A DNA stretch of 64,000 nucleotides from Lutraria lutraria (GCA_964023205.1 OZ026847.1:8740819-8804818); one strand, 5' to 3'; shown: positions 46,608-58,880, counted from the stretch's first letter. The notes: generated from the letters alone by a model not told the origin. Program-made: numbers and translations.

Positions 46608-47880
46608 TTATTTACAAAAAGTCATCAAAGTAAAACTTGCCACTTCATCTTTAACAGTATCCCATGTTTCTTTGTTAAAATATATTGTTTCATTATGACT
46701 GTCAGCCTCACACCACACAAAGAAATCGCACCCTGCAAACCAGTCATTGCCAACTGAGTTAACACTTGATAGTAGTATGAGTGGTTGCACAGAAGTTTCA
46801 GTTGCACTGTTGCATCTTTTTTTTAAGTTCTCTAAAACACTTGATACTTGTGGACACTTGATTTCAAGATACCCAAAAATAGGAACCATCTTTGGATTGT
46901 AAACCTTTTGGCCTGGGGAGGCAGCCTTCTAGGGTGCCCATTAGTTGACAACTACCCCACATGCATACAGGTTCCCTTTGTTGTTTACTGTTTAGGGATT
47001 TTGCATATTCAGAGGCAGCTGAAGGCTCGGATGCAATCCCATGCCTCATTGCTGTAGTTGACTTAAGTCTTTCAACAAGTGTTTTACCATCCTTCTTTCT
47101 TTTGAAAATTTCTCCTATATTGGATGCTGTAAGTCTGTGCTTTCTCAGTTTGTACCACAGAGGACTTTATGATTTCAGTTTTGTCTGCTTTTCAAAGTTG
47201 GCTATTTCAGCTTTTGATCGTTGCAATGAGCCAAACATATAAGTTTTGCAGTTTGCAAAACAGAACAATAACTATTGCTCATAACATTTTCATATAGCAT
47301 ATCCGGAAATGCCATTTCATCAAACAGATTTATGATACAGTTTTCCTCAAATGGCTGCTTGTAGGCCAATACACACCCAAATTTACTAAGTACTGACTCT
47401 GTATTTTCTACTTTCAAAGCTGGAATAACTAGCATGTCTTTTATACACTTTTGCAAGTCATCCACATGGTCCTTCTATTTTACACCCTCTCCTCGTATGG
47501 GATTGTAAAGTGTTGATTTGATGTCCCTAGTTGTTGCTTTACTAGAGTGGCCACTAATAGCCAAATCTTGGACGGCCTTGCCCTGGATGCAATGACCTCT
47601 TGCTTCATGCCAAGACTGTGTCAGTGATGTTCTGGCAATATCTTCTGGAAAGGCTGTATCATCTTCAATTTCGCCAGTTGATACAGAAGGCCTACAACAT
47701 GTCCACATGCACCTGTCTGACTGATGGGGCATGAGCAAGATGCACTTAACATTTGCAACTTGTTCTGGTTCAAATGTTACCTGTAATAAAGAACAGAACA
47801 TATATAAAAGATGTGCATTCGAAAAATAACATAAAAAGAGCGTTATTTGTATATTATATTTATTATGCAATGATATGTAA

Positions 47881-48814
47881 TACTAACACAATTTAGAAGC
47901 TGATTTACATGTTTAACACAGGCATCCATTTAGTTCTAAGCATTGAACAAAATTAATGTATCTACATGTAGCAACTTACATTTGTTGTGTTTTGTGTTTC
48001 ATTCTTCTTCTGTGAGTAGTAGCATTTTCCCGGAATGACTAATGATAATGTCTCTCATTATTTCTATCTAAAACACAAAAAAGTTTGCTATTTTTAAGAG
48101 AAATGCAAAAGATATGTACATATATACAGTTAAAGCCAATACTAAGAATCTTGCATTACTCACATGCATGTAAATAATAGGGGAAATTAATACATAAAAT
48201 AATGCAAAAGTTAGATAGTATCTTCTTGCCACAATGTGTTGATTATTCTCTACAACTTGTATGTATGACTCAATTAATTCACTGACTATCAGTCAATATT
48301 GTTCTTGAATCACTTTTTATTATTTGAATTTATCATGATATCATATCATTGCATAATTTCCTCCACTTTGTTAGGTATTTATAATGGTTATTGGTAGGTC
48401 ACTTTTGTCATTTTTGAACATGTTCTTTGTCCTGCAAATAAATTAATAAATATGATAGTTTCTCAAATTATATAATACTAAAGAAACTAATGGATAGAAA
48501 AAATGAAATTTTTGACAATTTACAGTAACCTACAGACATATTTTATAAATGGGAATTAGATCTTTGATGTAAATAAGTTTGTTTAAATATTACTGACTGT
48601 TTTATATTTTGTTTAAAAAATCATATTGAAAAAAACTGATTTACATTGCCTTGGTAGTTCAGCAGCTACCAGCATCTCGTCCGTCTCAAAACAAATGTTA
48701 TCTGTATTTACAGGATCATTCGGCAAGTTCAGACTCTTTTTGGCATTTCTTTTAATTCTCATCTTTCTGGAATATAAGAACATTAGATACATAAATTATA
48801 TTAGGTATACTTTT
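47881..48814. other. Intron-like AT-rich stretch within the YqaJ remnant
   Basis: No exon is recognised. It probably represents intron or decayed sequence between the 49.8 kb and 47.8 kb exons of the minus-strand gene. Confidence 0.35.
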
Positions 48815-49348
48815 TAGCTCACTTGATGAACTCACCTGATTCATCAGGTGAGTTTTTAGGATCGTTGAATGTCCGGTGTCCGGCGTACGTCCACAATTAG
48901 TTTGTTTACACTCTAGCAATCGCAGCTCTTAACGAATTGTGATTACAATGTCTCGGCTAAGTTCGATTATGGGCAAAATCGGACAATAACTTCTAGAGTT
49001 ATTGGCCCTTGAATTACAAAATTTGCTATATTTTGATTGTTTACACTCTAGCGCCTTCATTTATTCACCGATCCTAATAATATTTACAATGAATGTGTAT
49101 GACCTTATGGTTTTGGACAAGCTTAGTTCTGGGTGGAATCGGACCACAACTTCACGAGTTATGGGCTCTTGGATTAGAAAATTTGCTACGTTTTAGCTCG
49201 TTTAACAGTATTGTACCTTCATTGTTGGTTTTCTATGTAAATCTATGTAAAAATGAGTTTTACGAGATGGAAACTATATTACCTGGTCATTAATTATTGG
49301 CCTTTGTTCTTAGGTGAGCGATAAAGGGCCATCGTGGCCCTCTTGTTT
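48815..49348 (+). repeat. Bivalve dispersed repeat, plus orientation
   Basis: It starts 'tagctcacttgatgaactc' with a hairpin head ('actcacctgattcatcaggt') and ends 'gagcgataaagggccat' then 'cgtggccctcttgttt'. It contains two ~130-bp subrepeats ('gattgtttacactctagc'). It is shorter than the copy at 12926-13917 and sits inside the minus-strand YqaJ remnant. Confidence 0.7.
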
Positions 49349-49642
49349 ATTAAGAGACTGTGAGTCTAGTATTTCACATGGTAATGCCTTTTCTTGACAT
49401 TCATAGACATTATGGGGAATGATACATTCGTCACTGCCGAATCCATTTCTTTGTAAGATAAGCTGCACAACTGGTATAATATGTTTCCAGTCCTTTTTAC
49501 TTAATGCCATGTTAATACCACTGCTGGCCACATTTTCATCATGTGTGCCATCTGCATCTGCAAAATTTGACTTTTGTTGAGAACTCATGTTCAGATGCTC
49601 TTTTGCTAGTTGTACATCTGTAATGTGGTCAACTATTGCCAT
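49349..49642 (-). pseudogene. Unrecognised minus-strand coding fragment
   Basis: About 95 codons on minus (MAIVDHITDVQLAKEHL... ending ...ALPCEILDSQSL) before running into the dispersed repeat. The composition is protein-like and it lies between YqaJ-gene exons, so it may be part of that gene or of the neighbouring DUF7869-like gene. I cannot assign a domain. Confidence 0.3.
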
Positions 49643-50219
49643 CCTTGGTAAAACTGACTGCAGGGTAGATCGTGGCCTAAGGCCTTTTAGGGCATCTTAG
49701 GGCATCTTTGTGATCAAGCTCCCTTTGTGTGTTGAGTGCTATGTTGCTATCTTCTTGGAAGAACATTTTCACTTACCTGATAAGCCATGAATGTAGTTTT
49801 CACTGTAATAACTAAACTCTCTACCAATGGATTTATTTCCTGATGACGGTTTCTTTTCTGATATGTAATCTTCCACAAAAGAGAATGTTAATTGAGGAAC
49901 TAATGATAAATCTCTACTACTGTAAGAAGCCGTGACTTCGAATGTAAACAAATTGTTTGCTCACTCAGCCTCGTTCTGGGAAAATCTATAAATAACTAGA
50001 TATAATATTAAGAGTAGTCCATTGGGTCTATTTGCATGTTACTTTTTACTCTCTCAACTTGCTTTGGCAAATCTTTAATCCATATAATTTTGTTTTCCTT
50101 TTCCAAGTTTTTCATATTATCAAAAAATGATTATCCACCAGTCATAATTTTCTGAGACATGTATTGAATGTTTTCAACTTGTTTTTTAATGGAAACTAAC
50201 TTCTCTTCAATTTTTTCAA

Positions 50220-50575
50220 AATTTGGCTTCGGCACTTACTTGTTTTGAAGAAAGGAATTTCAAGATTGTTCCAACTCCGTTCAAAGTCTTCCATCGTTGA
50301 TGATGCTGTCCTTTATACACAACATTAATTTTTAACCCATTCCTTGATACTTTGAAGTGCATTGACTGACTTACACCTGTCAATTTGTTCAATGAGTTAC
50401 CAATCCACTGCTTAATATCCAACATATGGTTAATTAACTGTATGTTAGGGATCAACGCCGATAACCCTGGTAATTGTCTCAGCATCATGAGTTCCTCAGT
50501 TTTTCAGAAATTTTGCTGAATGAGGTATCTATGTCCTCATGAGTGTGCCCAACCTACAGGAAGGATATGTGTATC
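50220..50575 (-). pseudogene. Second, broken copy of the DUF7869 'GHTHEDID' exon
   Basis: On minus it repeats 51350-51833: GHTHEDID, then KISEKLR, then LSALIPNIQLINH, LDIKQWIGNSLNKLTGVSQ and GQHHQRWKTLNGVGTILK. An extra base in 'gaactcatgatgctgag' breaks the frame after KISEKLR, and the tail diverges at about 50220. It is a duplicated, inactivated copy. Confidence 0.7.
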
Positions 50576-50639
50576 AATTAAACATTAATGAGGTTTTTTG
50601 TCTAAAAAACTGATGTCTATCCTTTGTACATGAATTTTA

Positions 50640-50762
50640 ATGAACGTCATCTTGTACATGAAGCATTGGTCAGATGAAGACACAGATTCCCCCTTTATCT
50701 TGTTGATCATCCACCCACAATATCCCGGTGTATTTTCTAGAAGCCAGCGGTATGTTTCTCCT
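50640..50762 (-). pseudogene. Truncated copy of array exon 2, fused to intron of the next exon
   Basis: It starts on minus at 50762 after 'tttgcag' like the array exon 2 copies, encoding GETYRWLLENTPGYCGWM, but breaks off at about 50640. There it joins the sequence ('...tacatgaattttaatg') that lies upstream of the GHTHEDID exon in the other copy. The junction marks a recombination. Confidence 0.65.
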
Positions 50763-51096
50763 CTGCAAACAAAATTGATACAATTATATCATTTGAAACC
50801 AATTATAATATAAAGAATGTTTGTTAGCTCGCACTATTCTTCTAAGAGTCAAGTTAATTAAAATAATATACTGTAACTTTGGACAATGAACAGCAACCTT
50901 GGAAAAAAAGTTTAAGATGTACCAGGGTTTATAGTCCGATCAATTGATCTCAAAGTGCCACTGCCTGTGCTTTAAATCCGTATTTCCGGAAGTATTTAGG
51001 CTTTATTCAATGTGGTCTGAGGGAGTTTACGCATCGATGAACGACCAGAAATGAAAGTTTAATCCTATAGTGAATCAATTACACAATAATTTTTAC

Positions 51097-51302
51097 CTGA
51101 ATGAACCATACTGAATCCTTAGGAAGCCCATCCACTGTTTTGGCTCGGATTCATCCCCGCCTGCCTCCCGGCATTTTCGACGAGCCGCAATTCTTTGGCT
51201 ATCATAACTTTCAGGCTTTTCCCATTTCCGATGCTCAGCCTTCACCACACTAGCTGCATTGGTGTCTGCAAGACTGGGCTTCTTCCGAAATATAGGGAAC
51301 AT
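51097..51302 (-). pseudogene. Diverged copy of array exon 1, four codons shorter
   Basis: On minus it encodes MFPIFRKKPSLADTNAASV and ends at the same phase 2 donor as the array copies. It lacks the NGCV codons (12 bp) present in all five tandem units, and its upstream 3' splice site is replaced by tail sequence of the GHTHEDID exon. It is unlikely to be spliced normally. Confidence 0.6.
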
Positions 51303-51349
51303 GATGAAAATTTTGTTTTTCTTTTCCAAGTTTTTCATATTATCAAAAA

Positions 51350-51833
51350 ATGATGATCCACCAGTCATAATTTTCTGAGGAAGTGAACATGTATTGAATG
51401 TTTTCAACTTGTTTTTTAATGGAAACTAACTTCTCTTCATTTTTTTCAAAATTTGCCTTCAGCACTTTAACTTGTTTTGAAGGAAGGGATTTCAAGATTG
51501 TTCCAACTCCGTTCAAAGTCTTCCATCGTTGATGATGCTGTCCTTTATACATAACATTAATTTTTGACCAATTCCTTGACACTTCGAAGAGCATTGGCTG
51601 ACTTACACCTGTCAATTTGTTCAATGAGTTACCAATCCACTGCTTAATATCCAACCTATGGTTAATTAACTGTATGTTAGGGATCAACGCCAATAACCCT
51701 GGTATTGTCTCAGCATCATGAGTTCTCAGTTTTTCAGAAATTTTGCTGAATGATGCATCTATGTCCTCATGAGTGTGCCCAACATACAGGAAGGATATGT
51801 GTATCAAATAAACATTAATGAGGTTTTTTGTCT
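51350..51833 (-). CDS. DUF7869-like exon with the 'VGHTHEDID' motif
   Basis: On minus from a likely acceptor ('tttttag' at 51832) about 155 codons stay open: HISFLYVGHTHEDIDASFSK, then ALIPNIQLINHRLDIKQW, INVMYKGQHHQRWKTLNG, ending near SSENYDWW. The VGHTHEDID segment is the hallmark of DUF7869, a domain with an expected RNase H-like, transposase-related fold, common as multicopy genes in invertebrates. The catalytic role is not established. It probably follows the small exon at 52493-52553, with the tandem array as its 5' region. Phases from array exon 2 into the next exon do not fit simply, so at least one exon is missing or decayed. Confidence 0.65.
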
Positions 51834-52492
51834 AAAAAACTGATGTCTATCCTTTGTACATGAATTTTAATGTACAGTAATAATACAGTTAAAACAACAA
51901 CAACACATGTTAAAATTACTTTATGTTTCTTAACGTTTCGGCATTGCGTCATCGTCAGAATAATACATAATAATAAACAACGGACGTGACGTCATGAAAT
52001 TATTTGACATTACGTTAAAGGGCGGAATATATATTATATGAAATAAAACATGCATGAATGAACAAATCAATGTGTCATTTAGAAATTGAGTTATAGTACT
52101 ATACGGATATAAAATACAAATATTTCCTATAAATTTTTTTTTATGTACAGTAATGAAACAGACTGCATGACAGTGAAACTTCTTACATTTCAACTAAGTT
52201 TGTATTACAAGAGGGCCATGATGGCACAAGAAAAAGGATCTTGTAGAGAAGAAAAGTTGTCCCTTTTTTCTCTCTATATAAATATTCATGTTTGATCATG
52301 CTATATCAAAATTCCTTCTATGTGATCATGCTCAAATCTATTGACCATGATGCACCTTATGACATTTGTACAAAAGTATTAATCAGCAATTTTTAGACAG
52401 CCTAATAAAGAATTGTACATTTTTCATGCCTAGAAAATTAGATGCCTCATTAAATATTTTCAGCCAACTAAAACAGAACCCTTGAACTAACT
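51834..52492. other. Intronic/intergenic stretch with a dispersed-repeat tail
   Basis: Non-coding. 'acaagagggccatgatggc' at 52208 is the inverted tail of the bivalve dispersed repeat. A minus frame at 51930-52193 has no support. Confidence 0.4.
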
Positions 52493-52553
52493 TGTTCTTG
52501 TTATCTCGAGGGCTGTTGTCCATTTGAAGATACAAAACAGAAGGAAGGCATCC
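52493..52553 (-). CDS. Small DUF7869-like exon (LPSVLYLQMDN)
   Basis: On minus, after 'gttttcag', the frame reads LPSVLYLQMDNSPRDNKNK and stops at a possible 'gttagt' donor. In DUF7869 proteins a LPxVLYxQLDNxxxDNKN segment shortly precedes VGHTHEDID, which is the next exon downstream here. The incoming phase does not match array exon 2, so the full transcript is unresolved. Confidence 0.55.
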
Positions 52554-53029
52554 CTGAAAACAAACATAAATACTTAATTATAAGTGAATATTCTAATTAA
52601 ATACAACTTTTTTTACATGAAGATAAAAAGCATTGAGAGGGCCAACTTTTCAACAAAAATTTCTACCTGAAAATGCCCACTAATACCGGTACTTTACTAA
52701 ATGCACACTGTTCAGAAAGTTCAGAACTTATTTCAAAATCATAGAAAGCAAGCTTAAGGCTTAGCCCAGAAAAGAAAAATACATTTGTTCTTAAAAGTGT
52801 GATCCTGGCCAACTGAGTTACAATGTATATTGAAGTTATCATAATGCGTCCTTTATTATTATTATTTCAAAATCCATAAATACATTCAGAAGGTACAGTC
52901 TGAGCATGAGTGATGTTGATCCTTGACCTACTGTCCTGGGTCTTGTGCAAGACAAGACCAACAACCGACTGAGGGACTCCAATATACACCCTCGCAAACT
53001 TTGTTTGTGGGGGTATAACTAGAAACTTT

Positions 53030-53160
53030 ATCACACTAGTCTGTGAGAAAAATCCCTGCCACTTGTGGGATTTGAACAGACACCTGCCGACACCTATGTA
53101 AGAGGTTAAAGATCAATAGTCATGTGACCTATACCACACGGTGGCCCTGATCTAAGTCGA
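53030..53160 (-). mobile_element. tRNA-derived SINE piece, repeated in the array
   Basis: On minus, 'accgtgtggtataggtcac' (box A-like) is followed by 'ctgttcaaatcccacaagtg' (box B). Corresponding pieces are at about 54240-54370, 55455-55585, 56655-56830 and 57885-58050. The second and third lack ~24 bp between the boxes ('aagaggttaaagatcaatag' region). Copy number grew with the array, not by retroposition. Confidence 0.55.
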
Positions 53161-53219
53161 AAGACGTGGACAAGGCATTTAAATTGACAATGCTTAAAAT
53201 AATATGGAAATAATTTTAC

Positions 53220-53979
53220 CTTTGGTATTACTAGCCTTCAAGGCAATAATCTCTTGTCCTTCCGGAAACATACTGACATACTTTATGAATGTCATCTTGT
53301 ACATGAAGCATTGGTCAGATGAAGACACAGATTCCCCCTTTATCTTGTTGATCATCCACCCACAATATCCCGGTGTATTTTCTAGAAGCCAGCGGTATAT
53401 TTCTCCTCTGCAAACAAAATTGATACAATTATATCATTTGAAACCAATTATAATTTAAAGATCTAGATTAGAGAATGTTTGTTAGCTCGCACTCTTCTTC
53501 TAAGAGTCAAGTTAATTAAAATAATATACTGTAACTTTGGACAATGAACAGCAACCTTGGAAAAAATTTTTAAGATGGACCAGGATTTATAGTCCGATCA
53601 ATTGATCTCAAAGTGCCACTGCATGTGCTTTAAATCTGTATTTCCGGAAGTATTTAGGCTTTATTCAATGTGGTCTGAGGGAGTTTACGCATCGATGAAC
53701 GACCAGAAATGAAAGTTTAATCCTATAGTGAATCAATTACACAATACTTTTTATCTGAATGAACCATGCTGAATCCTTAAGAAGCCCATCCACTGTTTTG
53801 GCTCGCATTCATCCCCGCCTGCCTCCCGGCATTGACGACGAGCCGCAATTCTTTGGCTATCATAACTTTCAGGCTTTTCCCACTTCCGATGCTCAGCCTT
53901 CACCACACTAGCTGCATTGGTGTCTGCAAGACTGACGCATCCGTTGGGCTTCTTCCGAAATATAGGGAACATGATGACA
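53220..53979 (-). pseudogene. Array unit 1: exon 1 (53755-53979) with lost donor, exon 2 (53220-53407)
   Basis: Exon 1 is open (MFPIFRKKPNGCVSLADTN, then SYDSQRIAARRQCREAGG), but the position that is GT in the other units reads AT here, so normal splicing to exon 2 should fail. Exon 2 is open and carries Ile in place of Thr in GETYRW. This is the unit nearest the downstream DUF7869 exons. Confidence 0.7.
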
Positions 53980-54425
53980 CTGAAACAAAATATATAATAT
54001 ATCACATTCTTACTTAAAGAATAAACATGTAAGGCCTAATTTACCAAACCAAAACCTCTGCCCACACACTTAAGCCCTACCCTCGTGCATAGCGCGTCCA
54101 GCTAAAAATCATTAATTGTCGTTACCATTTTTCGACTATGTATATGTATATTGATTCCCAAAGTTTCAAGTATGTCGGGCGGACCGACAGACCTACAACT
54201 GACAGAGGGACTCCAATATACACCCTCGCAAACTTTGTTTGAGGGGTATAACTAGAAACTGTACTAGTCTGTGAGAAAAATCCCTGTCCTTTGTGGGATT
54301 TGAACAGACACCTGCCGACACCTATGTATGTGACCTATACCACACGGTGGTCCTGATCTAAGTCGAAAGACGTGGACAAGGCATTTAAATTGACAATGCT
54401 TAAAATTATATGGAAATAATTTTAC

Positions 54426-55181
54426 CTTTGGTATTACTAGCCTTCAAGGCAATAATCTCTTGTCCTTTCGGAAACATACTGACATACTTCATGAACGTCA
54501 TCTTGTACATGAAGCATTGGTCAGATGAAGACACAGATTCCCCCTTTATCTTGTTAATCATCCACCCACAATATCCCGGTGTATTTTCTAGAAGCCAGCG
54601 GTATGTTTCTCCTCTGCAAAAAAATTGGTACAATTATATCATTTGAAACCAATTATAATATAAAGATATAGATTAGAGAATGTTTGTTAGCTCGCACTAT
54701 TCTTCAAAGAGTCAAGTTAATTAAAATATACTGTAACTTTGGACAATGAACAGCAACCTTGGAAAAAAAAATTAAGATGGACCAGGGTTTATAGTCCGAT
54801 CAATTGATCTCAAAGTGCCACTGCCTGTGCTTTAAATCCGTATTTCCGGAAGTATTCAGGCTTTATTCAATGTGGTCTGAGGGAGTTAACGCATCGATGA
54901 ACGACCAGAAATGAAAGTTTAATCCTATAGTGAATCAATTACACAATACTTTTTACCTGAATGAACCATACTGAGTCCTTAGGAAGCCCATCCACTGTTT
55001 TGGCTCGCATTCATCCCCGCCTGCCTCCCGGCATTGTCGACGAGCCGCAATTCTTTGACTATCATAACTGTCAGGCCTTTCCCACTTCCGATGCTCAGCC
55101 TTCACCACACTAGCTGCATTGGTGTCTGCAAGACTGACGCATCCGTTGGGCTTCTTCCGAAATATAGGGAACATGATGACA
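54426..55181 (-). CDS. Array unit 2: exon 1 (54957-55181) and exon 2 (54426-54613)
   Basis: Both exons are open, with intact acceptor (tttcag), donor (ttcag|gtaaaa), acceptor (ttgcag) and donor (aaag|gtaaaa). Exon 1 reads MFPIFRKKPNGCVSLADTN... with small changes (KWERPDS, LRTQYGS). Exon 2 reads GETYRWLLENTPGYCGWMIN and SSSDQCFMYKMTFMKYVSM. Joined, they give about 136 residues rich in Lys/Arg with three Cys in exon 1 and two in exon 2. The function is unknown beyond membership of a DUF7869-like gene. Confidence 0.65.
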
Positions 55182-55639
55182 CTGAAACAAAATATATAAT
55201 ATATCACATCCTTACTCAAAGAATAAACATGTAAGGCCTAATTTACCAAACCAAAACCTCTGCCACAGCCCACACACTTAAGACCTACCCACGTGCATAG
55301 CGCGTCCAGCTAAAAATCTTTAATTGTCGTTACCATTTTTCGACTATGTATATATATATTGATTCCCAAAGTTTCAAGTATGTCGGGCGGACCGACAGAC
55401 CTACAACCGACAGAGGGACTCCAATATACACCCTCGCAAACTTCGCTTTTGGGAGTATAACTAGAAACTTTATCACACTAGTCTGTGAGAAAAATCCCTG
55501 CCACTTGTGGGATTTGAACAGACACCTGCCGACACCTATGTATGTGACCTATACCACACGGTGGCCCTGATCTAAGTCGAAAGACGTGGACAAGGCATTT
55601 AAATTGACAATGCTTAAAATAATATGGAAATAATTTTAC

Positions 55640-56387
55640 CTTTGGTATTACTAGCCTTTAAGGCAATAATCTCTTGTCCTTCCTGAAACATACTGTCATA
55701 CTTCATGAACGTCATCTTGTACATGAAGCATTGGTCAGATGAAGACACAGATTCCCCCTTTATCTTCTTGATCATCCACCCACAATATCCCGGTGTATTT
55801 TCTAGAAGCCAGCGGTATGTTTCTCCTCTGCAAAAAAAATTGGTACAATTATATCATTTGAAACCAATTATAATATAAAGAATGTTTGTTACCTCGCACT
55901 ATTTTTCTAATAGTCAAGTTAATTAAAATAATATACTGTAACCTTGGACAATGAACAGCAACCTTGGAAACGATTTTTTAAGATGGACCAGGGTTTATAG
56001 TCCGATCAATTGATCTCAAAGTGCCACTGCCTGTGCTTTAAATCCGTATTTCCGGAAATATTCAGGCTATATTCAATGTGGTCTGAGGGAGTTTACGCAT
56101 CGCTGAACGACCAGAAATGAAAGTTTAATCCTATAGTGAATCAATTACACAATACTTTTTACCTGAATGAACCATACTGAATCCTTAGGAAGCCCATCCA
56201 CTGTTTTGGCTTGCATTCATCCCCGCCTGCCTCCCGGCATTGTCGACGAGCCGCAATTCTTTGACTATCATAACTTTCAGGCTTTTCCCACTTCCGATGC
56301 TCAGCCTTCACCACACTAGCTGCATTGGTGTCTGCAAGACTGACGCATCCGTTGGGCTTCTTCCGAAATATAGGGAACATGATGACA
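55640..56387 (-). CDS. Array unit 3: exon 1 (56163-56387) and exon 2 (55640-55827)
   Basis: Intact splice sites and open frames. Exon 1 has GGDECKPKQW, shared only with unit 4. Exon 2 has MIKKIKGES and KYDSMFQEGQ variants, also shared with unit 4. Unit 3/4 identity extends through intron and spacer, pointing to a very recent duplication or gene conversion. Confidence 0.65.
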
Positions 56388-56866
56388 CTGAAACAAAATA
56401 TATAATATATCACATCCTTACTTAAAGAATAAACATGTAAGGCCTAATTAACCAAAACAAAACCTCTGCCACAGCCCACACACTTAAGCCCTACCCACGT
56501 GCATAGCGCGTCCAGCTAAAAATCTTTAATTGTCGTTACCATTTTTCGACTATGTATACATATATTGATGCCCAAAGTTTCAAGTATGTCGGGCGGACCG
56601 ACAGACCTACAACTGACAGAGGGACTCCAATATACACCCTCGCAAACTTTGTTTGTGGGGTATAACTAGAAACTTTATCACACTAGTCTGTGAGAAAAAT
56701 CCCTGCCACTTGTGGGATTTCAACAGACACCTGCCGACACCTATGTAAGAGGTTAAATATCAATAGTCATGTGACCTATACCACACGGTGGCCCTGATCT
56801 AAGTCGAAAGACGTGGACAAGGCATTTCAATTGACAATGCTTAAAATAATATGGAAATAATTTTAC

Positions 56867-57614
56867 CTTTGGTATTACTAGCCTTCAAGGCAATAATCTC
56901 TTGTCCTTCCTGAAACATACTGTCATACTTCATGAACGTCATCTTGTACATGAAGCATTGGTCAGATGAAGACACAGATTCCCCCTTTATCTTCTTGATC
57001 ATCCACCCACAATATCCCGGTGTATTTTCTAGAAGCCAGCGGTATGTTTCTCCTCTGCAAAAAAAATTGGTACAATTATATCATTTGAAACCAATTATAA
57101 TATAAAGAATGTTTGTTACCTCGCACTATTTTTCTAAGAGTCAAGTTTATTAAAATAATATACTGTAACCTTGGACAATGAACAGCAACCTTGGAAACGA
57201 TTTTTTAAGATGGACCAGGGTTTATAGTCCGATCAATTGATCTCAAAGTGCCACTGCCTGTGCTTTAAATCCGTATTTCCGGAAATATTCAGGCTATATT
57301 CAATGTGGTCTGAGGGAGTTTACGCATCGCTGAACGACCAGAAATGAAAGTTTAATCCTATAGTGAATCAATTACACAATACTTTTTACCTGAATGAACC
57401 ATACTGAATCCTTAGGAAGCCCATCCACTGTTTTGGCTTGCATTCATCCCCGCCTGCCTCCCGGCATTGTCGACGAGCCGCAATTCTTTGACTATCATAA
57501 CTTTCAGGCTTTTCCCACTTCCGATGCTCAGCCTTCACCACACTAGCTGCATTGGTGTCTGCAAGACTGACGCATCCGTTGGGCTTCTTCCGAAATATAG
57601 GGAACATGATGACA
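56867..57614 (-). CDS. Array unit 4: exon 1 (57390-57614) and exon 2 (56867-57054)
   Basis: The exon 1 peptide is identical to unit 3, and exon 2 and the spacer are nearly so, apart from a few single-base differences (for example 'ctaccctcgtg' against 'ctacccacgtg'). All splice sites are intact. An assembly duplication cannot be excluded without read-depth data. Confidence 0.65.
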
Positions 57615-58093
57615 CTGAAACAAAATATATAATATATCACATCCTTACTTAAAGAATAAACATGTAAGGCCTAATTAACCAAAACAAAACCTCTGCCACA
57701 GCCCACACACTTAAGCCCTACCCTCGTGCATAGCGCGTCCAGCTAAAAATCTTTAATTGTCGTTACCATTTTTCGACTATGTATACATATATTGATGCCC
57801 AAAGTTTCAAGTATGTCGGGCGGACCGACAGACCTACAACTGACAGAGGGACTCCAATATACACCCTCGCAAACTTTGTTTGTGGGGTATAACTAGAAAC
57901 TTTATCACACTAGTCTGTGAGAAAAATCCCTGCCACTTGTGGGATTTCAACAGACACCTGCCGACACCTATGTAAGAGGTTAAATATCAATAGTCATGTG
58001 ACCTATACCACACGGTGGCCCTGATCTAAGTCGAAAGACGTGGACAAGGCATTTCAATTGACAATGCTTAAAATAATATGGAAATAATTTTAC

Positions 58094-58880
58094 CTTTGGT
58101 ATTACTAGCCTTCAAGGCAATAATCTCTCGTCCTTCCGGAAACATACTGTCATACTTCATGAACGTCATCTTGTACATGAAGCATTGGTCAGATGAAGAC
58201 ACAGATTCCCCCTTTATCTTGTTGATCATAGATTCCCCCTTTATCTTGTTGATCATCCACCCACAATATCCCGGTGTATTTTCCAGAAGCCAGCGGTATG
58301 TTTCTCCTCTGCAAACAAAATTGATACAATTATATCATTTGAAACCAATTATAATATAAAGATATAGATTAGAGAATGTTTGTTAGCTCGCACTATTCTT
58401 CTAAGAGTCAAGTTAATTAAAATAATATACTGTAACTTTGGACAATGAACAGCAACCTTGGAAAAAAAGTTTCAGATGGACCAGGGTTTATAGTCCGATC
58501 AATTGATCTCAAAGTGCCACTGCCTGTGCTTTAAATCCGCATTTCCGGAAGTATTCAGGCTTTATTCAATGTGGCCTGAGGGAGTTTACGCATCGATGAA
58601 CGACCAGAAATGAAAGTTTAATCCTATAGTGAATCAATTACACAATAATTTTTACCTGAATGAACCATACTGAATCCTTAGGTAGCCCATCCACTGTTTT
58701 AGCTCGCATTCATCCCCGGCTGCCTCCTGGCATTGTCGACGAGCCGCAATTCTTTGGCTATCATAACTTTCAGGCTTTTCCCACTTCCGATGCTCAGCCT
58801 TCACCACACTAGCTGCATTGGTGTCTGCAAGACTGACGCATCCGTTGGGCTTCTTCCGAAATATAGGGAACATGATGAGA
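58094..58880 (-). CDS. Array unit 5: exon 1 (58656-58880) and exon 2 with 27-bp duplication (58094-58308)
   Basis: First unit in transcription order. Splice sites are intact and frames open. Exon 1 has several private changes (CQEAAGDECEL, MGYL). Exon 2 is 215 bp instead of 188 because 27 bp ('gattccccctttatcttg' plus nine) are tandemly duplicated, adding nine in-frame residues (a second MINKIKGES). Confidence 0.65.

Larger units (their letters stand above)
46608..49951 (-). pseudogene. Decayed YqaJ-type (viral recombinase/nuclease-like) gene
   Basis: Read on minus: 49951-49777 encodes ASYSSRDLSLVPQLTF and NKSIGREFSYYSENYIHG and ends at a good donor. An exon starting at 47780 (after 'attacag') encodes ARTSLTQSWHEARGH and TTRDIKSTLYNP. 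After one in-frame TAG it continues to 47202. A block at about 47160-46864 carries LTASNIGEIFKRKKDGK and MRHGIASEPSAASEYAK. The last block, to 46608, carries GYLEIKCPQ and CDFFVWCEA. This order is that of metazoan YqaJ-domain proteins, where ExK in LEIK is part of the nuclease site. At least one nonsense codon and several frame changes (for example YYYQVLTQLAMTG in another frame from CDFFVWC) make it a pseudogene. Such genes are multicopy in invertebrates and behave like mobile elements. Confidence 0.7.
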
